Source of the DNA: Acinetobacter sp. SAAs474
GTDB taxonomy: Bacteria; Pseudomonadota; Gammaproteobacteria; Pseudomonadales; Moraxellaceae
Reading direction: 5' to 3'
Length of the DNA: 64,000 nucleotides
Assembly: GCF_032823475.1 (NCBI RefSeq)
Contig: NZ_CP127915.1
Location: 62,001-126,000 of the forward strand
Shown here: one piece after another, positions 1-8,765 of the stretch
How the letters are laid out: each line of letters starts with the position of its first letter
Position numbering within the stretch: position 1 is the stretch's first letter
The notes under the pieces: model-generated
The model's database searches: none
What the model was told of the DNA's origin: nothing
What the model saw: the letters and a program-made list of their open reading frames with translations, nothing else
Translations under genes and position numbers: made by a program

Positions 1-151
1 AAATGCTTTTTTTTAAAAAAAATTGAAATATTTTTCATAAAAAGTACTTTAGATCATATTTTTTTTTCAATTCAATTTAAATAAGCTTTTTTTTTGCATG
101 ATTACAATGTTTTTTGAAATTTATTTAATACAATCTCATCAAACGATCTTA

Positions 152-204
152 GATAAAAAATCGACTAAAGTATCCATGGTATTGCATAACCTGATACTTT
201 AGTC
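152..204 (-). terminator. Intrinsic terminator of the kgtP-like gene
   Basis: A perfect 12-bp inverted repeat (GACTAAAGTATC at 163-174 and its complement at 193-204, 18-nt loop) is followed on the minus strand by a run of six T at 155-160. It lies 19 bases past the stop of the permease gene. The 150 bases to its left are simply A/T-rich and show no gene. Confidence 0.8.
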
Positions 205-222
205 CGTTCATTTATCTAAATT

Positions 223-1518
223 TTAACGTTCTTGATCTAAATATTCTGGCACTTTTGGTAATGCCCAACTGCAGAAAAAGCAGATAATCAACATGATAAT
301 CACGTAGATAAAAAAGAGATTCTCAATCCCAGCACCTTTAAACTGTAAAGCAACAGCTGGTGCAGAACCACCAAATATCGCATTACCAATGGCATAGGAA
401 AAACCAACACCAAGTGCACGTACATAAGGAGGAAACATCTCAGCTTTAACTAGCCCACTAATTGAAGTATAAAAACTCAGTAGCAACATGAGAAAAATCA
501 ATAATAGTGTGACAATCAACGGTGAGTAGCTAAAATACGGCATCGCAATGACCATTACTGGATAAATAAATACAGCAACCGATGTACTAAAAATCAACAT
601 CGCAGCACGGCGACCAATCCGGTCTGAAATCATGCCAAAGAAAGGCTGTGACAACATAAAGACCAACAAAGCAACTGTCATCATTAAGCCAACGGTTTTG
701 CCCTCTATCCCCAGATTGGTCATATATGTTTTTGAATATACTGTAATAACATAGAAACTGAGTGATCCTGCCGAAGTATATCCCACCACCAATAAAAAAG
801 TTTTCCAGTGATGTTTAAACAGCTCTCTTAAACTACCTGCAACCTCTTTATCTTCCTCTGATTTATTTAATGTTTCTTCTAAGCGACTGCGTGCCAATAA
901 AGAAATGATCGCGGCAATTCCACCAATGACAAATGGAATACGCCAGCCACCATCCATAAGTTGCTGCTCGCTCATTAATATTAAAAGCACCACACCCAAT
1001 AAGCTGGCTAACAACTGGCCGCCAGATAGCGTGACATATTGAAAAGACGCATAAAAGCCACGTCTACCTTTTAGAGCAATCTCACTCATATATGTCGCAA
1101 CTGCACCATACTCCCCGCCTACAGATAAACCTTGTAATAGACGTACCATTAATAACAGAAAAGGAGCTACCATTCCTACTTGCTCATAGGTTGGCAACAG
1201 TGCAAACAATATTGAGCTTAAGCCCATTAAACTAATTGAGATGACCATCGATTTTTTACGACCATGTTTATCGGCAATTCGGCCAAATAACCAACTCCCA
1301 ATTGGACGCATAAAAAAGCTGGCAGCAAAAACTCCCCATACATATACAGCTTGGGTTGATGAACTCATACTCGGTGCAGTTAACGCATGCTGAAAATACA
1401 TGGCAAATACAGCATAAATATAAAAATCAAACCATTCGACCAAGTTTCCGGAGGATGCACCTATAATTCCTCGAATACGTTTACGTTTTTCTTCTTGACT
1501 ATAAATCGCTTCGCTCAT
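223..1518 (-). CDS. kgtP: MHS-family alpha-ketoglutarate:H+ symporter (KgtP-like)
   Basis: This is a twelve-helix inner-membrane major facilitator protein of 431 residues, the usual size for the metabolite:H+ symporter family. It probably imports 2-oxoglutarate or a related dicarboxylate with protons. The MHS signature EWFDFYIYA is at residues 28-36, the loop 2-3 motif GRIADKHGRK at 79-88, and RLLQGLSVGGEYG at about 126-138. The segments GFYASFQYVTLSGGQLLA and LLSFYTSISGLVKAEMFPP resemble E. coli KgtP closely as I recall it, so I prefer KgtP over other MHS members such as ProP, PcaT or ShiA. AGGGAA lies about 7 bases before the chosen ATG. The gene stands alone, with a terminator behind it and a long A/T-rich spacer in front. 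Substrate assignment is by similarity only. Confidence 0.82.
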   Translation of the reverse strand: MSEAIYSQEEKRKRIRGIIGASSGNLVEWFDFYIYAVFAMYFQHALTAPSMSSSTQAVYVWGVFAASFFMRPIGSWLFGRIADKHGRKKSMVISISLMGLSSILFALLPTYEQVGMVAPFLLLMVRLLQGLSVGGEYGAVATYMSEIALKGRRGFYASFQYVTLSGGQLLASLLGVVLLILMSEQQLMDGGWRIPFVIGGIAAIISLLARSRLEETLNKSEEDKEVAGSLRELFKHHWKTFLLVVGYTSAGSLSFYVITVYSKTYMTNLGIEGKTVGLMMTVALLVFMLSQPFFGMISDRIGRRAAMLIFSTSVAVFIYPVMVIAMPYFSYSPLIVTLLLIFLMLLLSFYTSISGLVKAEMFPPYVRALGVGFSYAIGNAIFGGSAPAVALQFKGAGIENLFFIYVIIMLIICFFCSWALPKVPEYLDQER

Positions 1519-2001
1519 TATTTATTCCCTATCTTCTCTATCGAAAAACTTATCTCCATACAGTGTCATCAATTTCAACACTGATTTGCATGTTAAGTTT
1601 AATCAATCAAAAAACCATTGAACGTTACATTTACAAACTAATATTTAATCAAATAAATACATATTTATTGATCAACCTTAGCTGAGATGAACTTAATATT
1701 GTTTAAAATTTATTAACAATAACCATGCCAAAACACAGATACAATATCAAACCACTACTTATTTTGAATTTAAATTAAATACAATTTCTTGATTTATTTA
1801 TTATTATATTTTAAATATTTAAATTTAATCGAAATATACTTTAAAACTCATTAATTTTTCTAAAAATTAAAATATTAGGTATTTTGATCATGATTTAAAA
1901 AAAATTCTTTTTTTGTATTTGACGACTTATTTTTATAGCCATGATTAAAGTCATATAATAATAAACAAAATATACCATCAGAATATTTAACATATCTATA
2001 T
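1519..2001. other. A/T-rich intergenic region without a recognisable gene
   Basis: About 480 bases of very A/T-rich DNA separate the permease from the zinc-ribbon gene. I see no open frame with a ribosome binding site, no RNA gene and no clean inverted repeat. It should hold the permease promoter, but A/T richness gives too many -10-like words to choose one. Confidence 0.5.
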
Positions 2002-2031
2002 AAAAAGCCCTATTGGATAATAGGGCTTTAT
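2002..2031 (-). terminator. Terminator of the zinc-ribbon gene
   Basis: AAAGCCCTATT at 2004-2014 and AATAGGGCTTT at 2019-2029 form an 11-bp perfect stem with a 4-base loop, and A/T-rich runs lie on both sides. On the minus strand the T-tract continues leftward. It lies about 45 bases past the stop of the small gene. Confidence 0.8.
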
Positions 2032-2076
2032 TTATTCTAAAACAGGATCTGCTGTTTATAATCGTGTGGCTTAGAC

Positions 2077-2220
2077 TTAAGCAACCTTATCATTATATTG
2101 GGTGCAAAAGCATTTGGTACACGGGGGTAAACGATCTGTACCAATTTCTAAGAAGATACGATGTCCGCATTGCACACAAAAATAGAAGCCTGTTCCAGGT
2201 TTTTCACCAGCACTCACCAT
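2077..2220 (-). CDS. Small zinc-ribbon protein, 47 residues
   Basis: This is a 47-residue protein with cysteines at 15, 18, 34, 37 and 39. The CVQC and PPCTKC pairs form a classic two-knuckle zinc ribbon, with the sequence FYFCVQCGH at residues 12-20. A strong ribosome binding site (GGAG, about 7 bases before the ATG) and a dedicated terminator support a real gene. Its length is below common annotation cut-offs. Zinc-ribbon proteins of this kind are common in Acinetobacter and often carry no function; a rubredoxin-like iron site is less likely because the spacing between the pairs is short. It could bind a protein or nucleic acid partner, but nothing here shows which. An overlapping plus-strand frame covers the same DNA but has no such signals. 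Confidence 0.75.
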   Translation of the reverse strand: MVSAGEKPGTGFYFCVQCGHRIFLEIGTDRLPPCTKCFCTQYNDKVA

Positions 2221-2332
2221 CTTTGTTCTCCATATGATTAGAAATGGTCCATTGAGTATAATCCAATTGTGATGAAGATCAATTAGCCATTTAGTCTAAT
2301 AATATATAGATCAATCTGTGGCAATTTTGCAC

Positions 2333-2364
2333 CATCATCAAGTCATCAATAGCGCTTGATGATG
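2333..2364 (-). other. Hairpin behind acnD
   Basis: CATCATCAAG at 2333-2342 pairs with CTTGATGATG at 2355-2364 over a 12-base loop. It sits 26 bases past the acnD stop, where a terminator would be expected, but no T-tract follows on the minus strand. It could be an RNA 3' end stabiliser or a weak or factor-dependent terminator. Confidence 0.35.
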
Positions 2365-2389
2365 ATATTGCAATGATGCTCTTAGCTCA

Positions 2390-4996
2390 CTAAGCAACTT
2401 GACCTTCTAAAAAGTCTTGTGCAAAACGCTGTAATACACCACCTGCTTCATATACATGAACTTCTTCTTCGGTATCTAAACGGCAGGTTACAGGAACTTC
2501 TATCACTTGACTTTGTCCATGCTCTGTTGCACGTTCAATCACTAAAGTTAAATCAGAGCGTGGAGCAATATTTCCAATTACACTGTATAACTCAGTACCA
2601 TCTAATTTTAGAGTTTTACGATCTGTGCCTGGTTTAAACTCTAATGGTAAAACCCCCATTCCAACTAAATTAGTACGATGAATACGTTCAAAACCTTCGG
2701 CAACAATCACTTCAACACCTGCAAGACGAACACCTTTAGCAGCCCAATCACGGCTTGAACCTTGACCATAATCCTTACCAGCAATCACAATTAACGGCTG
2801 CTTACGGTTCATATAGGTTTCAATCGCTTCCCACATGCGCATCACTTCACCTTCAGGCTCTACACGTGCTTTAGAACCTTGTTTAATTGTACCATCTGAA
2901 CGGACAACCATTTCATTGTACAATTTTGGATTGGCTAAGGTTGCACGCTGTGCAGTTAAATGATCCCCACGATGAGTTGCATAAGAGTTAAAATCTTCTT
3001 CTGGTAACCCCATTTTTGCTAAATATTCACCCGCAGCACTGTCTAATACAATTGCATTTGAAGGCGATAAATGGTCAGTGGTAATATTATCACCTAAAAT
3101 TGCCAATGGGCGCATTTTAGACAATGTACGAGGTGCAGCTAAAGCGCCCTCCCAATACGGTGGACGACGAATATAAGTGCTTTGCGGACGCCAATCATAT
3201 AAAGGACTTGCTGATTTTTCAGTTACACCCAAATCAAACATTGGAATATAAACTTGGCGAAATTGTTCAGGTTTAACTGATGTTTTTACTAAAGCATCAA
3301 TCTCTTCATCTGAAGGCCAAATGTCTTTTAAATAAACAGGTTGACCCTGTGAATCAGTACCTAAAGCATCTTTTTCAATATCAAAACGAATCGTTCCTGC
3401 AATTGCATAAGCAACTACCAATGGTGGCGATGCTAAAAATGCCTGCTTGGCATAAGGATGAATTCGACCATCAAAATTACGATTTCCAGAAAGTACCGCT
3501 GTCGCATATAAATCACGATCAATAATTTCCTGCTGAATGACTGGATCTAGCGCACCAGACATACCATTACAGGTGGTACATGCATACGCCACAATACCAA
3601 AACCTAACTGTTCCAGATCATGTAAAACACCAGCTTCCTCTAAATATAAAGCTGCTGCTTTAGAGCCCGGTGCAAATGATGATTTTACCCACGGTTTACG
3701 CGTTAAGCCCAACTGTCTTGCTTTACGCGCCAATAAACCGGCTGCCACGGTATTACGAGGATTAGAGGTATTGGTACACGATGTAATTGCAGCAATAATG
3801 ACTGCACCATCTGGCATTAAACCATCATCTCGCTGTTCTACCACACCAGCAATACCTTTTTCTTTAAGGTCTGCGGTAGATACACGTGCATGAGGATTCG
3901 ATGGTCCAGCAATATTACGTGTTACCGTAGATAAATCAAAACGCAATACCCGTGGATATTGTGCTTGCTGCATTTGCGATGCCCAAAGACCAGTTTCTTT
4001 GGCATAAGTTTCTACCAATGCAACTTGTGCAGCATCACGTCCAGTTAAGGTTAAATAATCAATGGTATTTTGATCGATATAAAACATCGCGGCTGTGGCA
4101 CCATATTCAGGTGTCATATTGGAAATCGTCGCACGATCACCAACTGACATACTGTCAGCTCCTTCACCAAAGAATTCTAAATAAGCGCCAACGACACGTT
4201 CTTTACGTAAAAATTCCGTTAATGCCAAGACAATATCCGTTGCAGTAATACCTGCTTGACGCTGACCAACCAATTCAACCCCAATGATATCGGGTAAACG
4301 CATCCATGATGCACGACCTAACATGACATTTTCAGCTTCAAGGCCACCAACCCCAATTGAAATTACACCAAGTGCATCGGTATGTGGTGTATGTGAATCT
4401 GTTCCTACGCAGGTATCTGGAAATGCAACGCCATCACGTGATTGAATGACAGGTGACATTTTTTCCAAATTAATTTGATGCATAATGCCATTACCGGCTG
4501 GAATCACATCTACATTTTCAAATGCTGTTTTCGTCCACTCAATAAAATGGAAACGATCTTCATTACGTCGATCTTCAACCGCACGGTTTTTAGCAAAAGC
4601 TTCTGGATCAAAACCACCATATTCAACAGCCAAAGAGTGATCAACAATCAATTGTGTCGGAACAACTGGATTTACTTTAGCTGGATCGCCTCCTTGATCA
4701 GCAATGGCATCTCTTAATCCTGCTAAATCAACCAAAGCCGTTTGTCCCAAGATATCATGACAGACAACACGCGCAGGATACCAAGGAAAATCATGATCTT
4801 GCTTACGATAAATTAACTCTTTTAATGATTGTTGCAAAATAGATGGATCACAACGACGTACCAACTGTTCTGCCAATACTTTTGATGTATAAGGAAGTTT
4901 GTCATAGGCGCCTGGCTGAATATCCTCAATCGCTTGGCGCACATTGTAATATTCTAACTGGGTATTGTTCAGTGGTTGACGATAGTTGTTATTCAT
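2390..4996 (-). CDS. acnD: Fe/S-dependent 2-methylcitrate dehydratase AcnD (aconitase family)
   Basis: This aconitase-superfamily enzyme has 868 residues, the AcnD size rather than the roughly 900-920 of AcnA. The [4Fe-4S] ligands are Cys407 in SCTNTSNP and Cys473 and Cys476 in the ACTTC motif. Further family blocks are GTDSHTPHTDALG near residue 198, TTDHLSPSNAI and GSSRDWAAKG in the swivel domain, and the ending YEAGGVLQRFAQDFLE that I associate with AcnD. AcnD dehydrates 2-methylcitrate in the propionate (methylcitrate) pathway and normally works with PrpF, which re-isomerises the aconitate product. No prpB, prpC or prpF lies beside it here: the neighbours are the zinc-ribbon gene and ygfZ (divergent). 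It may therefore serve as a general aconitase or work with a distant prp operon. The start ATG is preceded by CAGGTAAGC. Confidence 0.82.
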   Translation of the reverse strand: MNNNYRQPLNNTQLEYYNVRQAIEDIQPGAYDKLPYTSKVLAEQLVRRCDPSILQQSLKELIYRKQDHDFPWYPARVVCHDILGQTALVDLAGLRDAIADQGGDPAKVNPVVPTQLIVDHSLAVEYGGFDPEAFAKNRAVEDRRNEDRFHFIEWTKTAFENVDVIPAGNGIMHQINLEKMSPVIQSRDGVAFPDTCVGTDSHTPHTDALGVISIGVGGLEAENVMLGRASWMRLPDIIGVELVGQRQAGITATDIVLALTEFLRKERVVGAYLEFFGEGADSMSVGDRATISNMTPEYGATAAMFYIDQNTIDYLTLTGRDAAQVALVETYAKETGLWASQMQQAQYPRVLRFDLSTVTRNIAGPSNPHARVSTADLKEKGIAGVVEQRDDGLMPDGAVIIAAITSCTNTSNPRNTVAAGLLARKARQLGLTRKPWVKSSFAPGSKAAALYLEEAGVLHDLEQLGFGIVAYACTTCNGMSGALDPVIQQEIIDRDLYATAVLSGNRNFDGRIHPYAKQAFLASPPLVVAYAIAGTIRFDIEKDALGTDSQGQPVYLKDIWPSDEEIDALVKTSVKPEQFRQVYIPMFDLGVTEKSASPLYDWRPQSTYIRRPPYWEGALAAPRTLSKMRPLAILGDNITTDHLSPSNAIVLDSAAGEYLAKMGLPEEDFNSYATHRGDHLTAQRATLANPKLYNEMVVRSDGTIKQGSKARVEPEGEVMRMWEAIETYMNRKQPLIVIAGKDYGQGSSRDWAAKGVRLAGVEVIVAEGFERIHRTNLVGMGVLPLEFKPGTDRKTLKLDGTELYSVIGNIAPRSDLTLVIERATEHGQSQVIEVPVTCRLDTEEEVHVYEAGGVLQRFAQDFLEGQVA

Positions 4997-5256
4997 AGCT
5001 TACCTGCCTGTATTTCACGCGGTGTATTAACTTGTTTTGTTCATAAAGCTGTATGACTTTTATCGCATACTACACTGTCAAAACATCATTTCCCAAATTT
5101 GTTATTTTTCAAATAGTTATATAGAAATATACAATTATCATCATAAAATCATCATTATCATCAAATAATTCATGCTCCAAACCCTAGTTTTTTTTCAAAA
5201 ATAGCGGAAAATAGACCTTATTCTTTAGTATTAGACATGACAATAGAGATTAAAAA

Positions 5257-5985
5257 ATGAACACACTTGAATTTCATGCTTTCACTTTCAATGGCGTAGA
5301 CGCACAAAAATTTCTGCAAGGTCAAGTGACATTAAATGTCGAACAACTCTCTGAGGGTCAAACACGTTATACAGGAATATGCAACTTAAAAGGTCGCTTA
5401 AAATTTGGTTTATGGTTAAACAAAATTGACACTGAACATTTTAAAATCATTGTTACTGCTGATCAGAGTGAAGCCTTCGCTAGCCATATTAAAAAATTTG
5501 CCGCTTTTTCCAAAGCAACACTCGATAATATTGGTACGGTTTATCCATTAATCGATGGTGAACATACGCAATTCTCTAGTACAACAACAGATATCACAGC
5601 ATGGCAACATCAAGCCATTGAAAGTGGTCAAGCATGGATTTGTGCAGCCACTTCAGAAAAATTCCAACCACAAGAGTTACGCCTACATCAACGTGATGGT
5701 GTTCATTACGATAAAGGTTGTTATTTGGGACAAGAAATTGTGGCTCGTCTGTGGTTTAAAGCAAAACCAAAACACTGGTTACATCTCATACAAGGTCAAG
5801 GCGCAACACCGGACGCTGCAACTGAGATCACAAAAGACGTTGAGGTGGTCAATAGTATTGCCATCACCGATGGATATAAAGCTTTGGTGGTGGCCAAACC
5901 TGATGCATTAGCTGAATTACTCTCTGTACAGATCTTAGCCTTACCTGATGCGCTAAATGGTGATGTAGCACGTCCTCAAGCATAG
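5257..5985 (+). CDS. ygfZ: YgfZ/GcvT-like folate-binding Fe/S-cluster assembly factor
   Basis: This 242-residue protein belongs to the YgfZ/IbaG57 branch of the GcvT fold. Its hallmark motif KGCYLGQE is at residues 153-160 and contains the conserved cysteine. YgfZ proteins use tetrahydrofolate to help maintain or assemble certain Fe/S enzymes, including aconitases and the tRNA thiomethylase MiaB. The protein is shorter than E. coli YgfZ (about 326 residues), as is usual in Acinetobacter. It is divergent from acnD, itself an Fe/S enzyme, with 260 bases between the two starts. Behind the gene an imperfect 13-bp stem with two G:U pairs (6014-6026 and 6032-6044) lies in the convergent spacer but lacks a T-tract. 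Confidence 0.85.
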   Translation: MNTLEFHAFTFNGVDAQKFLQGQVTLNVEQLSEGQTRYTGICNLKGRLKFGLWLNKIDTEHFKIIVTADQSEAFASHIKKFAAFSKATLDNIGTVYPLIDGEHTQFSSTTTDITAWQHQAIESGQAWICAATSEKFQPQELRLHQRDGVHYDKGCYLGQEIVARLWFKAKPKHWLHLIQGQGATPDAATEITKDVEVVNSIAITDGYKALVVAKPDALAELLSVQILALPDALNGDVARPQA

Positions 5986-6091
5986 GATAAAACTCATCAT
6001 AATAAATCAAATAGAGGGAAAGTTGACAAGATCAATTTTCTCTCCGTAAGCCTATAGCATGGTGTTTAGAAATAAGATGATCAGGTTTATA

Positions 6092-7018
6092 TTAGGTCCA
6101 CCAAAGTGTAATTAAACCACTAATGACGGTAAAGCCCAAAATCGTACTCATCAATAATGGTGTTAATGCTCTGGCATTTAATCCATATACCTGTCCAAGT
6201 ATTGCAAATAGCGTAGGCATTGGTAATGCCGCAATAATCGTACCGGCATAAATCATTTCTTGATCTACATCAGTTAAATAACTTAATCCTAAAAAAACCA
6301 GCAACGGCATTAAAATATTACTGGAAAAAACAATATAACAACTGGCTAAATTGACATATTTTAAAGTCATTCCCACCATACCACCACCAATTGCAAATAA
6401 TGCCAGAGGTGATGCAGCTTGCCCTAAAAGCTTTAATACATCATCCAAATAATGAGGAATAGTCAGTTGTAATACCGAACAGCTCATCCCCAATACAACG
6501 GCCATAAATAAAGGATTTTTAACGAGCATCAACAAGGTATTTTTAATGATCATCGCAACAGGCATCTTTGTTTGCATACCCACTTCAGCCAATATTAATA
6601 CCAGTGGTAATAACAATACACTTTCAATAATCACCACCAATGAGGTATACATCATGGCTTTTTCACCCATTAACAATGTCAATACTGCCGTACCAATTAA
6701 ACCAGTATTCGACATCGCAGCACCCAGTGAAAATACGGATGTTTCTGAACGATTATATTGAAAATATTTTAAAACCAGCCAGTAAGCACTACCATACAAA
6801 ATAAAAGTAATGGATGCATATACGATGAAATATTCTGCAAACCATATTTCATCAAGTTTCTTTGCTGCAAGCGATTGAAAAAATAATGCAGGTAAAGCAA
6901 TTTTAATCACAAATGTGCCAATAGCCGCAATTTGTATTTGATTTAATAACCTGAGTCTTAGCGATAAATATCCGAGACAAAGTAAAATAAAAATCGGAAT
7001 AATGACAGCCAAAACCAT
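6092..7018 (-). CDS. AEC-family (auxin efflux carrier type) transporter
   Basis: This 308-residue inner-membrane protein has about ten hydrophobic segments arranged as two five-helix halves, as in the AEC family. N-terminal IIPIFILLCLGYLSLR and the central AIGGGMVGM segment fit that family. Bacterial AEC proteins export or exchange malate, malonate or other organic acids and sometimes amino acids; the substrate here cannot be told from sequence. The gene stands alone, convergent with ygfZ. An AGGA lies about 11 bases before the ATG, a rather long spacing. Confidence 0.78.
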   Translation of the reverse strand: MVLAVIIPIFILLCLGYLSLRLRLLNQIQIAAIGTFVIKIALPALFFQSLAAKKLDEIWFAEYFIVYASITFILYGSAYWLVLKYFQYNRSETSVFSLGAAMSNTGLIGTAVLTLLMGEKAMMYTSLVVIIESVLLLPLVLILAEVGMQTKMPVAMIIKNTLLMLVKNPLFMAVVLGMSCSVLQLTIPHYLDDVLKLLGQAASPLALFAIGGGMVGMTLKYVNLASCYIVFSSNILMPLLVFLGLSYLTDVDQEMIYAGTIIAALPMPTLFAILGQVYGLNARALTPLLMSTILGFTVISGLITLWWT

Positions 7019-7318
7019 TAAAATTATGTCCTTACAGCGAGTGATAGCGTATGAGGTGATTGCATTCTATTCAGCAACCCTCTTTATCACACTCAATGAT
7101 AAAAAGATGAGAGTCAAGAGAATGAGGGGGGGATGACTCACGCAGGATCAGCACATTTTAAAACCACAAAGGGTTACAATGTCATCTATCCGCGTGGTCA
7201 TCCAATCAATATCATAGATCAAAACAATCTTGATTGGATTCTATTGATAGCATGCAATACAGCAATCCATCAGGAGTAATCATCCCATATTAATTAAAGT
7301 CGCTATCCACGCCAATAT
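7019..7318. other. Spacer with one possible 48-codon reading frame (7133-7279, plus strand)
   Basis: Between the two minus-strand genes there is an open frame starting with ATG at 7133 directly behind a run of seven G and ending with TAA at 7277-7279. It encodes MTHAGSAHFK to CNTAIHQE, 48 residues. The G-run is placed too close for a normal ribosome binding site, and I recognise no domain. It may be chance. No other feature stands out. Confidence 0.2.
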
Positions 7319-8428
7319 TTAAAAAGAATGAAATAAATCCTTTAATCCATGTGGTTGACATCTTAAATACTGGGGCGCAATTGCAATTTTTTCATCCAGT
7401 GCAGCTGCTGCATGCCATGGCCAATTCGGATCATAAAGAATTGCACGTGCAATTGCGATTGCATCTGCTTGCTGCTGTTGCAAAATTTCTTCTGCCTGTA
7501 TTGGATCAGTAATTAATCCAACAGCAATGACCGGGATTTGCACATATTGCTTAATCGCATGTGCAAATGGTACCTGATAACCTGGCTGTACTTCAATTTT
7601 TTGTTGTGCATCTAGACCACCACTCGATACATGGATATAGGCTGCACCTAATTGCTCTAATTGCTGTGCCAATAAAATAGATGAATCAAGATCCCAACTC
7701 GGCTGTTCAGCAACCCAATCTGTTGCCGAAATACGTACACCAACAGGATAGTGAGCTGGTAAAGCCTGCTTTATCGCCTGAAAAACCTCTAAAGTAAAGC
7801 GAATACGTTCAGCAAAACCACCCCCATAACCATCTGTACGCTGATTGGTTAAAGGTGACATAAATTGGTGTAATAAATACCCATGCGCTGCATGTATCTC
7901 AATAATATCAAAACCGGCATCAACAGCTCGAATCGCTGCTGCAACAAAATCCTGAATAATCGTGTGAATTTCCGCAACAGTTAATGCATGAGGTGGAACA
8001 TCTGTAGTATGAAAAGGCAGATCGGTTGCAGAGACCGTTAACCATCCTTGAGGATTATCTGGAGGTAATTGTCCACCTCCTTCCCATGGACGACGCACAG
8101 AGGCCTTACGTCCAGCATGCGCTAATTGCACGCCCATTGGCATAGGGGAGATCGATTTGAGTTCAGCTAAAAGCTGCTGCATTTTATGTGCTTGATGGTC
8201 ATTCCATAAGCCCAGATCAGCATAACTAATACGCCCTTCAGCATGTACAGCGGTGGCCTCAATAAGACATAATCCTGCACCTGATAAAGCATATTTAGCC
8301 CATTGTTGCTGATGCCAATAGCTCACCTCGCCCTGCGCTGTTGCTGAATATTGACACATCGGTGCAATGATAATTCGATTGTCGAGCTGTAAACTTCCCA
8401 ATTGCATCGCTTGAAATAATAATGACAT
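7319..8428 (-). CDS. NADH:flavin oxidoreductase, Old Yellow Enzyme family (YqjM-like)
   Basis: This is a cytoplasmic FMN-dependent TIM-barrel oxidoreductase of 369 residues. The flavin-contacting MCQYSA is near the N-terminus, the substrate His pair lies in EIHAAHGYLLHQFMSPL, and TNQRTDGYGG and RISATDW follow, all typical of the YqjM subclass of ene-reductases. Such enzymes reduce activated C=C bonds of enones, and sometimes nitro compounds, with NAD(P)H. I place the start at 8428 because AGAGGA lies just upstream with good spacing; the longer frame from 8488 has no ribosome binding site and adds 20 residues that do not look like the family. The physiological substrate is unknown. The gene is single, with the mutM unit divergent from it. 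Confidence 0.85.
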   Translation of the reverse strand: MSLLFQAMQLGSLQLDNRIIIAPMCQYSATAQGEVSYWHQQQWAKYALSGAGLCLIEATAVHAEGRISYADLGLWNDHQAHKMQQLLAELKSISPMPMGVQLAHAGRKASVRRPWEGGGQLPPDNPQGWLTVSATDLPFHTTDVPPHALTVAEIHTIIQDFVAAAIRAVDAGFDIIEIHAAHGYLLHQFMSPLTNQRTDGYGGGFAERIRFTLEVFQAIKQALPAHYPVGVRISATDWVAEQPSWDLDSSILLAQQLEQLGAAYIHVSSGGLDAQQKIEVQPGYQVPFAHAIKQYVQIPVIAVGLITDPIQAEEILQQQQADAIAIARAILYDPNWPWHAAAALDEKIAIAPQYLRCQPHGLKDLFHSF

Positions 8429-8675
8429 ACTGTCCTCTACGCTTGATTTTGTAATTTGACATCCACCAATATAGTTTTCATTAATCATTTAAGCTATATT
8501 TGAGCTGCTTTACCTTAACTATTTTGTCACTTTCTCGCTTTACGATAAAAACAAATTAATTTTACGATTAATCCTACAATATCATAACAATTTTTCTCAT
8601 AAAACACCTAAATCATCAGCAGTTAAGTGATGTTTTAAATACCTTGATCCACTTTCTTTAGCTGGGCGGCCATTT

Positions 8676-8702
8676 TATTCAGCATTATGATCATGCTGAA
8701 TA
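8676..8702. promoter_or_regulatory. Inverted repeat upstream of mutM
   Basis: TATTCAGCAT at 8676-8685 and ATGCTGAATA at 8693-8702 form a perfect 10-bp inverted repeat around a 7-base centre containing GATC. It lies 64 bases before mutM and in the divergent spacer with the flavin oxidoreductase. It could be a regulator site or a transcript hairpin; the binding protein is unknown. Confidence 0.35.
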
Positions 8703-8765
8703 TTGCTTGTATTTCATGATCATTAACCCAATATTAAAGCTATTGTTTCACCATGATGATGCCTT

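Noticed and set aside
2013..2237. 74-codon plus-strand frame
   Set aside because: It is antisense to the zinc-ribbon gene and includes terminator sequence; no ribosome binding site or family.
2390..4996. Calling the aconitase AcnA
   Set aside because: Length of 868, the N-terminal block with KLPYTSKVLAEQLVRR and the C-terminal ending fit AcnD better than the longer AcnA.
8429..8488. Upstream start for the flavin oxidoreductase
   Set aside because: No ribosome binding site there, while ATG 8428 has AGAGGA at good spacing and starts the conserved domain.
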